From Actinoplanes regularis (GTDB lineage Bacteria > Actinomycetota > Actinomycetes > Mycobacteriales > Micromonosporaceae), in assembly GCF_900188005.1 (NCBI RefSeq), contig NZ_FZNR01000002.1, forward strand, positions 1 through 64,000: DNA of 64,000 nucleotides. Reading direction: 5' to 3'. Each line of letters begins with the position of its first letter. Position 1 is the stretch's first letter. This document shows positions 16,229 through 25,219 of the stretch, one piece after another. The notes under the pieces were generated by a model. That model worked only from the letters and a program-made list of their open reading frames with translations. It did not search any database and had not been told where the DNA came from. Made by a program: the position numbers and the translations under genes.

Positions 16229-18934
16229 GCGCTCGTGCTCGGCGGCGATCCGCCGCAGGTCCCCACGCGAGGTGATGCCGAGCTTCGGGAACATCCGGTA
16301 CAGGTGACTGCCGACGGTGCGGTGCGAGATGAACAGGCTCTTGGCGATGTCGCGATTGGTCAGGCCCCGCGCGACCATCGACGCGATCTGGATCTCCTGC
16401 GGCGACAGCGTCTCCCAGACGTCCGTGGCCGGCGAGTCGCTGCGCTCGCCCGCCGCGCGCAGCTCGGTCCGGGCGCGTTCGGCGAGCGGGTGGGCGCCGA
16501 GGCTGTCGAACCCGTCACGGGCGCTCCGCAGGTGGTCGCGGGACTCGCGGACCCGCCTGCGGCGGCGCAGCGCCATGCCGTACGTGAAGAGCAGGCGGTA
16601 GCGCTCGTACGGCCACATCGTCAGGTCCATCGCCATGGCATCGGCGAAGCTCGGCTCGTCGCCGTCGGCGAGCACGGCCCGCGCGACAGCGAGGTTCATC
16701 CGCCCCGCCGGTGACGTCGTCGCGCGCACCTCCGCGGGCAGCCGCTCGAGGAGCGACCGTGCGGCGGCGACCTGGCCGCACGCGACGGCGGCCTCGGCCA
16801 GGCTCGCCAGGGACCACAGGGCGTGCGCCGGGTGATAGGCGCTGTCCGCCGGGTCGTGCAGCCGGGCGAGCGAGGTGAACGCCGGCTCGTACCGGCCCTG
16901 TCCCGACGCGATCGCCGCCCGTGCGAGCAGGGCCACGGCGTCGATGGTGGCGAACCGGCGGGGGTTGAGGTGCTCCGCGGCGGCGACCAGGTCCTCGGCC
17001 GTCGTGAAGTCGCCCCGGAACGCGGCGACCATGGCGTGGGCGACGAGGGACGCCGCCTCCCAGAACGGCTGCCGGGTCTCCGCGCACAGGCGGGTGCTCT
17101 CCTCGGCCGCGACCACGGCGTGCGACCAGGATCCGCGGCGCATGGCGGACCAGGCGAGCAACGACAGCGTCCGGCCGAGGGTGTGCAGGTGGCCTTCGGA
17201 GCGGGTCCGTTCGGCCGCCGCGGTCAGCAGGCCCTCCGAGACGTCGAAGGCTCCGGCGCACGCGGCCGCGTGGGCGAGTCGATAGGCGGTGGCCGCGTCC
17301 CGGGCGGCGGGCGGCACCCGGTCGATCAGCGTACGGATGGTCTCGTCGCTGTCGAAGGGCGAGCCGTAGGCGAGCAGCTGGGCCCGGGTCGGCAGGTCCG
17401 CGACCGCCAGTCGCTCCCCCGCGGCGATCACCTGCCTGCCCACCGGCCGGCCGGGCCAGAGGTTCCAGCACCGCAGCGCCGCCGCGCGCAGGAAGTCGGT
17501 CGCCAGGGTGTCGTCGCCGAGCACGGTGGCGCGTTCGGCGAAGTCGAGCAGCGTGTGAATGCGCTGCTCGCCGCCGTGTTCGCCGTCGGCCAGCTCGTTG
17601 AGCCACTCCTGCCGGAGCCCGTCGTGCCCGGTCTCCACCAGGTCCCGGTGGTGCCGGCGGAGCCGTTCGCCGGCTTCGGGCTGCCCGGCCGTGTAGGCGA
17701 GCACGACCGCCCGATAGGTGCGGGCCGCCCTGTCGGCACGGTCGACGGACAGCTGGGCCGCGCGCTCCAGGGCGCGTACCGCGAAGGCCTGCGCCCCGCG
17801 CTCGATCGCCTGCTCGGCGCGCAGTTCGAGTTCCGCCGCGAGCGCGGCGTCCGGCCGCAGCGCCGCGCCGGCCCGGTGCCACACGGACCGCTCCGGCCGG
17901 TCGACCAGGACTCGGGCCAGTGCGGCATGGCAGCCGCGCCGCCGGTCCGGTCCGAGGCGCTGCAGGATCGCCGAGCGGATGAGCGGATGCCGGAACCGGA
18001 CGGATCCGCCGTCCACCACGATCAGCCCGGCGGACACGGCCGGATCCAGCGACGGCGGGTTGTCCGATTCGGACAGCAGCTCGGCGGCCGCGACGATCTC
18101 GGCCACGTCGTCGGCGTCGCTGAGCGCCGCCACCTCCAGCACCGTCGTACCGGCGACGTCCAGCTCGCCGATCCGGGTCAGGAACGAGTTCTCCAGCCGC
18201 GCGGTCAGCGGGAGCCGGTCGGTGTTCGCGCCGTAGTAACCGCCCACGGCGCGAGGTAGCTCCAGCAGGGCGAGCGGGTTGCCGCACGCCGCTTCGAGCA
18301 GCAGCGACCTGACCTTCGGGTCCAGCCCACCGGCCACCCCGTCGAGCAGCACGGCTGCGGAGTCCGCGTCGAGCGGGGCGAGCTCCACCGCGGGGATGGC
18401 CGCGTCGAGCAGCGGGCCCGGCTCGTTGTCGCGGTGGGTCGCGAGCAGGACGACGCGATCGGCGGTGACCCGCCGCGCGAGGAACGCCAGCGCCTGCTGG
18501 CTGGCGAGGTCCATCCACTGGGCGTCGTCTGCCAGCAGCAGGATCGGCCGCTCGGCCGCCGCCTCCACCAGCAGCTCGAGCGCCGCCATCGCCACGGTGT
18601 ACAGGTCCGGCGGCGCGCCCGGCGCCCGGCCGAACGCGACCTCCAGGGCGCGCCGGTACTTCGGCGTCAACCGGTTGCGATGACCGAGGATCGACCGCAT
18701 CACCTGATGCAACGCGGCATACGGCAGACCGAATTCGGTCACTGAACCGACCGTGCGCAGCACGCGGAACTTGTCGCCGGCCGTCCCGGCGGCCCAGTCC
18801 AGCAGCGCCGACTTGCCCACCCCGGGCGTGCCGCGCAGGACCAGTGCGCCGCCGCCCTCCGTGGCCCGGTCCAGCAGACCGCAGATGGTCGCCTGCTCCG
18901 GCGCCCGCCCGACCAGGAAGTGCTGTGCGCTCAT
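16226..18934 (-). CDS. LAL-type LuxR-family transcriptional regulator
   Basis: 902 residues from ATG 18934, preceded by GGAG. A P-loop ATPase module has Walker A GTPGVGKS at residues 35-42 and a Walker B-like [14 protein letters not shown] long helical-repeat middle section follows. The C-terminus (about 840-900) is a LuxR helix-turn-helix: [22 protein letters not shown] then [13 protein letters not shown]. Length and order fit the large ATP-binding LuxR (LAL/MalT-like) class. It probably controls the two hydrolase genes downstream on the same strand, and possibly other local genes. The in-frame stretch above 18934 lacks family similarity. Confidence 0.92.
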   Translation of the reverse strand: MSAQHFLVGRAPEQATICGLLDRATEGGGALVLRGTPGVGKSALLDWAAGTAGDKFRVLRTVGSVTEFGLPYAALHQVMRSILGHRNRLTPKYRRALEVAFGRAPGAPPDLYTVAMAALELLVEAAAERPILLLADDAQWMDLASQQALAFLARRVTADRVVLLATHRDNEPGPLLDAAIPAVELAPLDADSAAVLLDGVAGGLDPKVRSLLLEAACGNPLALLELPRAVGGYYGANTDRLPLTARLENSFLTRIGELDVAGTTVLEVAALSDADDVAEIVAAAELLSESDNPPSLDPAVSAGLIVVDGGSVRFRHPLIRSAILQRLGPDRRRGCHAALARVLVDRPERSVWHRAGAALRPDAALAAELELRAEQAIERGAQAFAVRALERAAQLSVDRADRAARTYRAVVLAYTAGQPEAGERLRRHHRDLVETGHDGLRQEWLNELADGEHGGEQRIHTLLDFAERATVLGDDTLATDFLRAAALRCWNLWPGRPVGRQVIAAGERLAVADLPTRAQLLAYGSPFDSDETIRTLIDRVPPAARDAATAYRLAHAAACAGAFDVSEGLLTAAAERTRSEGHLHTLGRTLSLLAWSAMRRGSWSHAVVAAEESTRLCAETRQPFWEAASLVAHAMVAAFRGDFTTAEDLVAAAEHLNPRRFATIDAVALLARAAIASGQGRYEPAFTSLARLHDPADSAYHPAHALWSLASLAEAAVACGQVAAARSLLERLPAEVRATTSPAGRMNLAVARAVLADGDEPSFADAMAMDLTMWPYERYRLLFTYGMALRRRRRVRESRDHLRSARDGFDSLGAHPLAERARTELRAAGERSDSPATDVWETLSPQEIQIASMVARGLTNRDIAKSLFISHRTVGSHLYRMFPKLGITSRGDLRRIAAEHER

Positions 18935-19214
18935 GCTCGGCTCCGGCTCCCCCGCGTCCGACCGCGATGCTCCACTCACGACCATGACCAGCATAAATTC
19001 CGGAGTGGGCGAGCGGGCTCGGCTGTTGGTCCCGTCTCCGATCGTTCTCACAACGGCCGACGACAGGCCCACAACCATTTCCCGGTACGACCGATGGGGC
19101 CCAGTGGCCAGGCTCGAGCCGAGTCCCGTGGCGATCTCGCGCGAGGCCCGCGCCACCCGGGCTGTCGCCGCGCGTCCCGGCCGCCCTCGGATGTGGATCG
19201 CTCGGCGCAACACC

Positions 19215-19244
19215 TTGAGCTAATCCGGAAAGGGCCCTTAGTAT
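19215..19244 (+). promoter_or_regulatory. Putative sigma-70-type promoter of the GH78 gene
   Basis: TTGAGC at 19215-19220 and TAGTAT at 19239-19244 with an 18-bp spacer. The predicted transcription start falls about 10 nt before the palindrome at 19261, which places that palindrome where a repressor would block elongation or clearance. Confidence 0.5.
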
Positions 19245-19260
19245 TGACCCACGTCACTAT

Positions 19261-19274
19261 TTGAAACGTTTAAA
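19261..19274. promoter_or_regulatory. Putative LacI-family operator upstream of GH78
   Basis: TTGAAACGTTTAAA is a near-palindrome centred on CG, the usual layout of LacI-family operators. It lies 37 nt before the GH78 start. A LacI-family gene is at 28370-29365, and a second CG-centred palindrome with the same AACGTT core precedes GH92. Confidence 0.6.
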
Positions 19275-19310
19275 TATGTGACCCGGTTTCTTCACCACCG
19301 AGGAGATCAC

Positions 19311-22300
19311 ATGGTTCGAACCGTTTCACGCCCGCTCTCGATCCTCGCCTGTCTGACCCTGGCCGCCGCCGCCGTCGTGCCCGGTGACCCCGCCCGCGCC
19401 GCCGCACCCGTCCCGCTCAACGGCGCACACTGGATCTGGTACCCGGAGGGCAACCCCGCCACCCAGGCCCCGCCCGCCACCCGCTACCTGCGCCGCACCT
19501 TCACCGCGCCCGCCGGCCCCTACACCGACGCCCAACTCGTGGTGACCGGCGACGACACCGTCGACGTCTGGCTCAACGGCAGCTACCTCACCGGTTCCGC
19601 GCGCCGGACCGACTCCTGGAAGCAGGCGGCCTACGTCGACCTCGGATCCGCGCTGAAGGCCGGGAGCAACACGCTCCTCGTCGCCGCCCGCAACACCAGC
19701 CTCAGTCCGGCCGGCGTACTCGGCCACCTGCGCGTCGCGTCCGCCGCCGGCGTCACCGATCTCGTCACCGACTCCTCCTGGCAGGCCGCGCAGACGGTCG
19801 ACGAACGCCTCGACGGCACCTGGACGGGCGCGGCCGACCTGGGCGCGTACGGCACCGGCCCCTGGGCCTCCGCCGTCGCGGCCCCCGACCCGAACGCCGG
19901 CTCCCCGGTCACGGTCACCGGCCTGACCACCGAGCACACAACGAACCCGATCGGCGTCGACCGGGCCGCACCGCTCTTCGGCTGGCGGCTGCTCTCCGGC
20001 ACGACCGGGCAGACCCAGGGCCGCTACCAGCTGTGGGTCGGCCGGACGGCGGGCGCCGCGGACGTCTGGGACAGCGGTCAGGTCGCCTCCGCCACGTCGA
20101 CCGACGTCGCGTACGGCGGGCCGGCCCTGACCGCCGACACCACCTACCACTGGCGGGTCCGGGTGTGGGACGCGCAGGGCCGGCCCAGCCCGTGGAGCGC
20201 GGACGCGACCTTCGACACCGGGCTGCGGGGCTCCTGGCCCGCCGCGTTCATCGGCGTGCCGAACACCCTGTCGCTCTCCGGGGCGTCCTGGATCTGGCAT
20301 CCCGAGGGTGATCCCGCGACCAGCGTGCCCGCCGGCACCCGCTACTTCCGGCGCACCTTCACCGCCACCTCGGCCACCACGGCCACGCTCGTGGTCACCG
20401 GCGACGACACGGCCGACGTGTGGCTCAACGGAGCGTCCGTCAGCGGCTCGCGCCGGGTCACCGACTCGTGGAAGCGGGCCACCACCGTCACCGTACGGGT
20501 ACCGGCCGGCACCAACACCATCGCCGTCGCCGCTACCAACATGTCGGCGGGCCCGGCCGGCGTCGTCGCCAAGCTCGGCTCGATCCTCGTCACGGACGGC
20601 AGCTGGAAATCCGCGCCGACCGGCCCGTCGGGCTGGGAACAGCCCGGCTTCGACGACTCGTCCTGGGTCCCCGTGCACGTGACCGCGGCCTACGGCGGCG
20701 GCCCGTGGGGCACTCAGGTGACCGTGCCGGCTCCCGCCCCGTACCTCCGGAAGGGTTTTGTGATCGGCAAACCGGTCGCCCGGGCCCGCCTGTTCACCAC
20801 GGCACTCGGCCTGCACGACACCTATCTGAACGGCACGCGGGTCGGCACGGAACGGCTCGCCCCGGGCTGGACCGACTACACCAAGCGGCTCCAGTACCGC
20901 GGCTACGACGTGACCGCCCAGCTCCAGCAGGGGGACAACGTGCTCGGCGCGGTGGTCGGCAACGGCTGGTACTCGGGCAACGTCGGCTTCGCCGGCAGCC
21001 GCCTCTGGGGAGCCTCACCGTGGTATTCGGCGCAGTTGGTCGTGCGCTACACCGACGGCACGTCGAGCACCCTGCTCACCGACTCGTCGTGGCGGAGCGC
21101 GCCCAGCTCGATCCTCGCCGACGACCTCTACCAGGGCGAGGACCAGGACGCCCGGCGGGCGGTCGCGGACTGGAACCGGCCGGGCTTCGACGACGCGGCC
21201 TGGGCCACGGCGACCGTCTCCACCGCCGCCAAGCCCACCCTGGTCGCGCAGGTCGACCCCGGGGTGACCGTGCAGCAGGAGATCGCCCCGGTGGCGATCA
21301 CGCAGCCGAAGCCGGGCGTGTTCGTGGCCGACCTCGGGCAGAACTTCGCCGGCTGGGACCGGCTGCGGGTGCGCGGCGCGGCGGGCACGAAGGTCACGCT
21401 CCGGCACGCCGAGATCCTGAACGCGGACGGCACCGTCTACACCGCCAACCTGCGCGCGGCCCAGGCGACCGACACGTTCACGCTGGCGGGCACGGGCGCC
21501 GACGAGGTGTTCGAGCCGCGCTTCACCGTCCACGGCTACCGGTACGTGGAGATCACCGGCTTCCCCGGCACACCCACCACGTCCAGCCTCACCGGCCTGG
21601 CGGCCTGGACCGCCGGCGCCGCGACCGGCACCTTCACCACGTCCGACGCAATGATCAACTCGGTGCAGCACGCGATCCTGTGGGGTGCGCGCTCCAACCT
21701 GCTGTCGATCCCGACCGACTGCCCGCAGCGCGACGAACGGCTCGGCTGGACCGGTGACATCGCGGCGTTCGCGGCCACGTCCACGTTCAACTTCGACACC
21801 CGGGGGCTGCTCGGCAAGTTCGCCGACGACCTGACCGACGCCCAGCGGCCCGACGGGGCGTTCACCGACGTGGCGCCGTTCGTCTCGGCGGGGTCGGGCA
21901 CGGCCGGCTGGGGTGACGCGGGCGTGATCGTGCCGTACCAGCTCTGGCAGCGCTACGGCGATCTGCGGGTGGTCGACGAGCACTTCGACGCGATGGCGCG
22001 CTGGATCGAATATCTGCGCTCGACGTCGGGCGGCGATCTGATCCGCGACCACCAGACCTACGGCGACTGGCTCAACGTCGACGACAACACCGCGAACAAC
22101 CTGACGAGTACGGCCTACTTCGGCTGGTCGACCCGGCTGGTCGCGCGCATGGCGGCGGCGACGGGTCGCACGACGCAGGCCCAGACCTACTCCGCCCTGG
22201 CCGACCAGATCGCGGCGGCGTTCGCCAGCCGGTTCATCGCCGCGGACGGGACCGTCAGCGGCAACACGCAGACCGGCTACGTGCTCGCGCTGGCCTTCGG

Positions 22301-22937
22301 GCTCGTCCCGGCCGCTCGGGTGCAGGCGGTCGCCGACAAGCTCGCCGCGAAGGTGGCCACCCGCGACGGTCACCTGTCGGTGGGCTTCATGGGCGTGGAG
22401 AACCTGCTGCCGGTGCTGGCCGAGCACAACCACCTGGACACGGCGTACCAGATCCTGCGGCAGCCCGGCTATCCCGGCTGGGGCTATATGATCTCGCGGG
22501 GCGCCACCACCATCTGGGAGCGCTGGGACGGGATCCGGACCGACGGCACGCTGCAGGACCCGGGCATGAACTCGTTCAACCACTACGGCCTGGGCTCGGT
22601 CGGCGACTGGCTCTACCGCACGGTCGGCGGGGTCGCCCCGGCGACACCGGGCTACGGCAGGGTGCTGATCGCGCCGCGGCCCGGTGGCGGCCTCACCTCC
22701 GCAACCTCGGACCTGACCACGGCGTACGGCCGGACCAGGTCGTCGTGGACGAAGTCGGGCTCGACCCTGACGCTGTCGGTGACCGTGCCCCCGAACGCCA
22801 CGGCGACCGTACGCGTGCCCGCCTCGTCGGCGGCGTCGGTCAACCCGCCGGCCGAGGCGGTGCCGCTGGGCTATGCCGGCGGGACCGCCTCATACGCCCT
22901 GCCCTCCGGCGACTACACCTTCACCGTGACCGGGTGA
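19311..22937 (+). CDS. Secreted GH78 family alpha-L-rhamnosidase-like enzyme
   Basis: 1208 residues; ATG 19311 with an ideal AGGAG at 19301-19305. Signal peptide: basic start, hydrophobic core, cleavage near DPARAAA (about 30). A sugar-binding-like beta domain beginning at W41 (WIWYPEG) is repeated at W327 (WIWHPEGD), each followed by TGDDTxDVWLNG. Between them is the Fn3-like segment of bacterial rhamnosidases. The (alpha/alpha)6 catalytic domain shows the GH78 signature PTDCPQRDERLGWTGD (residues 801-816). A C-terminal beta-sandwich ends the protein. GH78 enzymes remove terminal alpha-L-rhamnose from glycans or glycosides. It is long for the family because of the duplicated N-terminal module. 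Probably LacI-regulated. Confidence 0.93.
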   Translation: MVRTVSRPLSILACLTLAAAAVVPGDPARAAAPVPLNGAHWIWYPEGNPATQAPPATRYLRRTFTAPAGPYTDAQLVVTGDDTVDVWLNGSYLTGSARRTDSWKQAAYVDLGSALKAGSNTLLVAARNTSLSPAGVLGHLRVASAAGVTDLVTDSSWQAAQTVDERLDGTWTGAADLGAYGTGPWASAVAAPDPNAGSPVTVTGLTTEHTTNPIGVDRAAPLFGWRLLSGTTGQTQGRYQLWVGRTAGAADVWDSGQVASATSTDVAYGGPALTADTTYHWRVRVWDAQGRPSPWSADATFDTGLRGSWPAAFIGVPNTLSLSGASWIWHPEGDPATSVPAGTRYFRRTFTATSATTATLVVTGDDTADVWLNGASVSGSRRVTDSWKRATTVTVRVPAGTNTIAVAATNMSAGPAGVVAKLGSILVTDGSWKSAPTGPSGWEQPGFDDSSWVPVHVTAAYGGGPWGTQVTVPAPAPYLRKGFVIGKPVARARLFTTALGLHDTYLNGTRVGTERLAPGWTDYTKRLQYRGYDVTAQLQQGDNVLGAVVGNGWYSGNVGFAGSRLWGASPWYSAQLVVRYTDGTSSTLLTDSSWRSAPSSILADDLYQGEDQDARRAVADWNRPGFDDAAWATATVSTAAKPTLVAQVDPGVTVQQEIAPVAITQPKPGVFVADLGQNFAGWDRLRVRGAAGTKVTLRHAEILNADGTVYTANLRAAQATDTFTLAGTGADEVFEPRFTVHGYRYVEITGFPGTPTTSSLTGLAAWTAGAATGTFTTSDAMINSVQHAILWGARSNLLSIPTDCPQRDERLGWTGDIAAFAATSTFNFDTRGLLGKFADDLTDAQRPDGAFTDVAPFVSAGSGTAGWGDAGVIVPYQLWQRYGDLRVVDEHFDAMARWIEYLRSTSGGDLIRDHQTYGDWLNVDDNTANNLTSTAYFGWSTRLVARMAAATGRTTQAQTYSALADQIAAAFASRFIAADGTVSGNTQTGYVLALAFGLVPAARVQAVADKLAAKVATRDGHLSVGFMGVENLLPVLAEHNHLDTAYQILRQPGYPGWGYMISRGATTIWERWDGIRTDGTLQDPGMNSFNHYGLGSVGDWLYRTVGGVAPATPGYGRVLIAPRPGGGLTSATSDLTTAYGRTRSSWTKSGSTLTLSVTVPPNATATVRVPASSAASVNPPAEAVPLGYAGGTASYALPSGDYTFTVTG

Positions 22938-22944
22938 CCATGAC

Positions 22945-22973
22945 GGGGGCGGCGGGCCGGTCCCGCCGCCCCC
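22945..22973 (+). terminator. Intrinsic-type terminator after GH78
   Basis: Perfect 12-bp GC stem (22945-22956 with 22962-22973) and 5-nt loop, starting 8 nt after the GH78 stop. No T-tract, as is usual in actinomycetes. Confidence 0.75.
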
Positions 22974-23009
22974 GGCCGGTGGACGGGCCGCGGCACGCTG
23001 GTTGATCAT

Positions 23010-23999
23010 GTGGCGGTGACGAACCCCGTGGAATCGACGAACTTCGGGTTGGCCACCCCACCGCTGTTCGCCGCGCTGGCGCCGGCCCGCCGGGTCCTGA
23101 TCGCCGGCGCGGGTGGCGGCTTCGACGTCTATGCCGGCCTGCCGCTGGCACTGGCGCTGTGGCACAGCGGGGTGGAGGTGCACCTGGCCAGCCTGTCCTT
23201 CTCCGAACTCGAACTGGTCGACCGGGACTCGTGGGTGACGGAGCAGGTGGTGGCGGTGACGCCGGAGTCGACCAGCCCCGACTGGTACTTCCCCGAGGGC
23301 ACGCTCGCCCGCTGGCTGGCCGCCCACGACCTGCCCTCGACCGTGTACGCCTTTCCGCCGCTGGGTGTCCAGACGCTGCGGGAGGGCTACCGGTACCTCG
23401 TCGACCGCCTGGATCTCGACGCGGTGGTGCTTGTCGACGGTGGCACCGACATCCTGCTGCGCGGTGACGAGAACGCGCTCGGCACCCCGGTGGAGGACGT
23501 CACCAGCCTCGCCGCGGTGGCCGGCCTCGACCTGCCGGTGAAGCTGGTGACCTCGCTCGGCTTCGGCATCGACGCCTACCACGGCGTCAACCACGTCCAG
23601 GTGCTGGAGAACATCGCCGCCCTCGACCGGGAGGGCGGCTATCTCGGCGCGCTCTCCATTCCCGGCACGAGCCGGGAGGCCGTGCTCTACCGCGACGCCG
23701 TCGCCCACGCCCAGGCCGCCACGCCGCAGCGGCCGAGCATCGTCAACGGCCAGATCGCCGCGGCCACCAGCGGCGCGTTCGGGGACGTCCAGTTCACCCG
23801 GCGCACCAGCGGCAGCACCCTGTTCGTCAACCCGCTGATGGCCGTCTACTTCACTGTCGACCTGGACAAGCTCGCCGCCCGGGTGCTCTACCTGGACCGC
23901 ATCGAGGACACCTACGGCAGACGGCAGGTGATCAGCCGCATCGAAGCGTTCCGCAACGAGATCCCCAGCACCCGCATCCCCCGAGCGTTCCCCCACTGA
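23010..23999 (+). CDS. DUF1152 domain-containing protein
   Basis: 329 residues from GTG 23010 (GTG 23016 is an alternative; neither has a clear ribosome site). Near the N-terminus is a Rossmann-like glycine loop, RVLIAGAGGGFDVYAGLPLA, then VVLVDGGTDILLRGDE, as in the DUF1152 family. Members occur in archaea and actinobacteria, often with a conserved Gly-rich loop and Asp residues, but have no assigned reaction. No signal peptide or membrane segment. It lies between the GH78 gene and a membrane protein gene, separated from GH78 by a terminator, so a link to glycan use is unproven. Confidence 0.8.
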   Translation: MAVTNPVESTNFGLATPPLFAALAPARRVLIAGAGGGFDVYAGLPLALALWHSGVEVHLASLSFSELELVDRDSWVTEQVVAVTPESTSPDWYFPEGTLARWLAAHDLPSTVYAFPPLGVQTLREGYRYLVDRLDLDAVVLVDGGTDILLRGDENALGTPVEDVTSLAAVAGLDLPVKLVTSLGFGIDAYHGVNHVQVLENIAALDREGGYLGALSIPGTSREAVLYRDAVAHAQAATPQRPSIVNGQIAAATSGAFGDVQFTRRTSGSTLFVNPLMAVYFTVDLDKLAARVLYLDRIEDTYGRRQVISRIEAFRNEIPSTRIPRAFPH

Positions 24000-24019
24000 C
24001 ACCTACGCTCGACCACCGG

Positions 24020-24025
24020 TAGCCT
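24020..24025 (+). promoter_or_regulatory. -10 element suggesting a leaderless transcript
   Basis: TAGCCT ends 8 nt before ATG 24034, the spacing at which transcription would begin at or next to the start codon. No Shine-Dalgarno sequence precedes this gene, which agrees with leaderless translation, common in actinobacteria. Confidence 0.45.
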
Positions 24026-24033
24026 GTCCGGCC

Positions 24034-25062
24034 ATGGAGCTGCTGAAACGTTCGGTACTGATGGCGGCAGCGGCCGTTTCGGCGGCGACGTGGGCGATCG
24101 GTGTGACCGTTCTGCAGCCGCTGAGCGAACCCGGCGAACCGGACGTCCTCGCCGAGAACAACACCTACTGGGCCCGCGAGCTGCGCTGGGGAGCGCTCAT
24201 CGCGCTGGTCCTCGCATTGATCGCGCTGGGCCGCGGTGGCCGCTGGGTGACCGTCGGCGCGCTGATCACCGGCGGTGCCTGGATCGGGGTGGACCTCGGT
24301 CTCGACCGGATCGACATGGCCTCCGGCACCTGGCAGCTGGCGGCCGGCGCCGTCGCGACGGCGCTCGTCTGCTGCGCCGTCGCGGCCGCCGTTCCGTCCG
24401 TGCCACGCCCCGGCGCGTTGTTCACCGCGGCGACCGTCGCGGCCGTCACGGCCGGCCTGGCGACGAGTACCGAGTCGCCGACGGACACCGAACCGGCTCT
24501 GAACAGCGGAAGCGCCACGGTCGGCATGGCACTGGCCGTGGTCGCCGTCGCCGCCGCGGTTCGTGCGGCCGGACCGGCCGGCCGGCCGCGGTTCCGCACG
24601 GTGGTCGCGGCCGGCTGGCCGCGGGTCCGCACGGTGGTCGCGGCCGGTGCCGTCGCGGCGACGGTGCCCTGGCTGCTCCGCCTGATTCCGGTCGGCGGTG
24701 GTCGGCTGCTCGGCATCCTCGCATTCACTGTGCTGCTGGTGGTCACGGTCGCCGTGCTCGCCGCACCCCGCCCGCCGGCCCGGCGGGACCGGCTCCACTA
24801 CGGGGCCGTCGCGGCCGTCACCGCCTTCGCTCTGCCGGTGCTGTTCCTGCCGCTCGCCCTCGTCTCCATCGTGCTGAAGATCGGCGATCCGTTCACCGCC
24901 CTGGCCGCCAACCCGCCGATCGAGGTCGACGAGGACATCGTGATGATCCTCCTGGCGATCCCGATCGGACTGGTCCTGGGCCGCTTCCTGCTGGCCTTCG
25001 GCCTCGAGCCGCGAACCGATGCCACCGAGGACTCGAACCCCCGCTTCGCCGCCGGCGCCTGA
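24034..25062 (+). CDS. Polytopic membrane protein of unknown function
   Basis: 342 residues, rich in Ala/Val/Leu, with about eight likely membrane segments (for example WGALIALVLALIALG, LAAGAVATALVCCAVAAAV, ILAFTVLLVVTVAVLAA, VMILLAIPIGLVLGRFLLAF). A short acidic extracytoplasmic loop (LSEPGEPDVLAENNTYWARE) follows the first segment. I do not recognise a family. An 11-residue unit, PRxRTVVAAGx, is tandemly duplicated between predicted segments. It follows the DUF1152 gene after 34 nt but has its own apparent -10 element. Confidence 0.7.
   Translation: MELLKRSVLMAAAAVSAATWAIGVTVLQPLSEPGEPDVLAENNTYWARELRWGALIALVLALIALGRGGRWVTVGALITGGAWIGVDLGLDRIDMASGTWQLAAGAVATALVCCAVAAAVPSVPRPGALFTAATVAAVTAGLATSTESPTDTEPALNSGSATVGMALAVVAVAAAVRAAGPAGRPRFRTVVAAGWPRVRTVVAAGAVAATVPWLLRLIPVGGGRLLGILAFTVLLVVTVAVLAAPRPPARRDRLHYGAVAAVTAFALPVLFLPLALVSIVLKIGDPFTALAANPPIEVDEDIVMILLAIPIGLVLGRFLLAFGLEPRTDATEDSNPRFAAGA
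24586..24651 (+). repeat. 33-bp in-frame tandem duplication in the membrane-protein gene
   Basis: Two adjacent 33-nt units (24586-24618 and 24619-24651), nearly identical, encode PRFRTVVAAGW and PRVRTVVAAGA. The exact multiple of three keeps the frame; it looks like a slippage or recombination duplication. Confidence 0.75.
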
Positions 25063-25153
25063 CGGCACAAATCGGCGAATCGCCCCGCGAGTGAGCATGG
25101 CCTCGTAGCGTTCGGGACGGTAGGCGGTCAGGTTCCGGAACCACGCGCGGACA

Positions 25154-25188
25154 TTGACATCGATTGATCGCCAATGACAACGTTGTCA
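25154..25188 (+). promoter_or_regulatory. Putative promoter and LacI-type operator of the GH92 gene
   Basis: A consensus -35 TTGACA (25154-25159) precedes the perfect 14-bp palindrome TGACAACGTTGTCA (25175-25188), which covers the expected -10 position. CG-centred perfect palindromes of this size are typical LacI-family operators. The cognate repressor is probably the LacI gene convergent with GH92 (28370-29365). Confidence 0.7.
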
Positions 25189-25219
25189 GACCCATGTCAT
25201 GTCCGAAGGGACGGCAACA

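Larger units (their letters stand above)
18935..19310. other. Divergent intergenic region (LuxR regulator / GH78)
   Basis: 376 nt without a gene I can support. It holds the promoter and LacI-type operator of the GH78 gene (separate entries) at its right end and presumably the regulator's promoter at its left. ORFs crossing it are extensions or shadows. Confidence 0.6.

Noticed and set aside
24586..24651. Tandem 33-bp repeat as a functional element
   Set aside because: Only two units, in frame within a membrane-protein gene; best explained as local duplication.
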